DNA from: CAIYEO01 sp037139575
GTDB lineage: Bacteria; Patescibacteriota; Saccharimonadia; Saccharimonadales; UBA4665
Length of the DNA stretch: 14,202 bases
Reading direction: 5' to 3'
NCBI GenBank assembly: GCA_037139575.1
Contig: JBAXGD010000010.1
Span: 1 to 14,202, forward strand
The notes beneath the pieces were generated by a model that made no database searches, was not told the DNA's origin, and was given only the letters and a program-made list of their open reading frames with translations. Made by a program: the position numbers and the translations under genes. Positions 13,542-14,202 of this stretch are shown here, one piece after another. Positions within the stretch are counted from its first letter, which is position 1. Each line of letters starts with the position of its first letter.

Positions 13542-14033
13542 ATGTCAGCTCTCGTTTTATTCATTATAGCCCTAGCAGTTCCTCTGCTAATACTATTCGT
13601 CTTTAAGGTTGATGCAGCGCTTATTTATTTAACGCTGTGCATGGGATACGTACTTGTGCAGTTCATAGGATCTGACGCTATATCTCTAGTTACTGCATTT
13701 TATCCCAATGCTAATCAGGTAGGGGAGTCTACTTTAAAGATATTCCTTCTACTCTTGCCGGCAGTCTTAACGGTAATATTTATGTTCCATAGTGTTAGTG
13801 GTACTAAGAGAGTCGTCAATATATTACCCTCAATTGCCGTTGGACTACTTCTCATTTTGCTTATTCAGCCACAATTACCAGAAAATATTAGCCAGACATT
13901 AGTAAGCTCGAGTTTGTGGAATGAATACCAGAAATTCCAAACTCTAATAGTCGGTGGAGGCTCGCTATTATGCCTATTTATGGTTTGGGCTAACAGAAAA
14001 CCAAAGCACGCACACAGTAAGTCGAAGCATTAA
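13542..14033 (+). CDS. Multi-pass membrane protein of unknown function
   Basis: This 163-residue protein has four or five hydrophobic segments: about 3-20 (LVLFIIALAVPLLILFVF), 24-42 (ALIYLTLCMGYVLVQFIG), 64-82 (LKIFLLLLPAVLTVIFMF), 90-108 (VVNILPSIAVGLLLILLI) and 134-149 (IVGGGSLLCLFMVWA). The tail NRKPKHAHSKSKH is basic and His-rich, probably cytoplasmic. I do not recognise a family, and no catalytic motif is visible. TATTAT (13530-13535) lies six bases before the ATG, and TTAACC (13506-13511) could act as a -35, so the mRNA is probably leaderless. The gene is 32 bases after rimK, with the inverted repeat between them, and is followed by a separately promoted tRNA. Confidence 0.8.
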   Translation: MSALVLFIIALAVPLLILFVFKVDAALIYLTLCMGYVLVQFIGSDAISLVTAFYPNANQVGESTLKIFLLLLPAVLTVIFMFHSVSGTKRVVNILPSIAVGLLLILLIQPQLPENISQTLVSSSLWNEYQKFQTLIVGGGSLLCLFMVWANRKPKHAHSKSKH

Positions 14034-14047
14034 AAACTTAAAAAACA

Positions 14048-14077
14048 TTGACATCTATCTGTTAATAACGATAATAT
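14048..14077 (+). promoter_or_regulatory. Promoter of tRNA-Lys
   Basis: A perfect TTGACA (14048-14053) is followed after 18 bases by TAATAT (14072-14077). The predicted start near 14084 gives a 5' leader of about 40 bases for RNase P to remove. Confidence 0.65.
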
Positions 14078-14125
14078 AAGTAGTTCAAAGGATATTTTTT
14101 AATTCATTGAAGCTTATAAATGTAT

Positions 14126-14202
14126 GGGCCCATAGCTCAGCCGGTTAGAGCACCTGCCTTTTAAGCAGGGTGTCCTGGGTTCAAGTCCCAGTGGGCCCTC
14201 CA
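14126..14202 (+). tRNA. tRNA-Lys(TTT), CCA encoded
   Basis: This 77-base cloverleaf has all stems paired. The acceptor is GGGCCCA/TGGGCCC, and the D stem GCTC/GAGC encloses a nine-base loop. The anticodon stem is CCTGC/GCAGG with loop CTTTTAA, giving the anticodon TTT (14160-14162) for Lys. The variable loop has five bases, and the T stem CTGGG/CCCAG carries loop TTCAAGT. The 3' CCA is encoded and is the last triplet of the window. The base before CCA (position 73) is T, whereas bacterial tRNA-Lys usually has A, or sometimes G. Downstream tRNAs may continue past the window. Confidence 0.97.

Overview
The window looks like a chromosomal segment of a Patescibacteria (CPR) bacterium, most likely Saccharibacteria (TM7). 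This is inferred from gene content and style: AT-leaning sequence, compact gene packing, a Gram-positive-like surface gene set, a shortened HrcA, and small unknown membrane proteins. The standard genetic code fits. Trp is encoded by TGG, and the single TGA stop (2095-2097) ends its protein sensibly, which argues against the UGA=Gly code of Gracilibacteria/Absconditabacteria. The lineage was not checked by any search.

Layout. Positions 1-2962 are an envelope/surface region. A truncated minus-strand gene encodes a protein resembling phage tail-fibre or structural domains. It is divergent from a cluster of three exported proteins: a small secreted beta-rich protein, a membrane-anchored protein resembling WxL-interacting proteins, and a second small secreted protein with the same motif layout as the first. 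A 49-60 residue protein with a twin-arginine-like signal follows. Positions 3029-6434 hold murJ (lipid II flippase) and lepA (translation factor EF4). At 6431-7662 a minus-strand bcp-type peroxiredoxin is divergent from a guanylate-kinase-like protein with an eroded P-loop. Positions 7659-11919 are the heat-shock operon hrcA-grpE-dnaK-dnaJ, under a perfect CIRCE operator whose spacer carries the -35 box. At 11985-13509 a 41-residue membrane protein precedes a retropepsin-like RimB homologue and RimK, a likely ribosomal S6 modification pair. At 13542-14202 a multi-pass membrane protein is followed by a tRNA-Lys(TTT) with its own promoter, ending at the last base of the window.

How the genes work together. 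The surface cluster probably builds an outer protein layer: two secreted subunits and a membrane-anchored binding partner. MurJ serves peptidoglycan synthesis. LepA, RimB/RimK and tRNA-Lys belong to translation, and the heat-shock operon and peroxiredoxin to stress handling.

Two things stand out. First, the exported cluster looks like a divergent WxL-type locus in which tyrosine replaces the signature tryptophan. Second, several transcription-unit-leading genes have a -10 hexamer only 6-8 bases before their ATG, which predicts leaderless or nearly leaderless mRNAs, while downstream genes (grpE, dnaK, dnaJ, rimK) have Shine-Dalgarno sequences. hrcA is an exception: it leads its operon but has a leader of about 20 bases. 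Several published-style ATG/TTG/GTG starts should be moved to internal ATGs for this reason. No CRISPR array, insertion sequence or convincing intrinsic terminator was seen, and no stretch over 300 bases lacks a gene.
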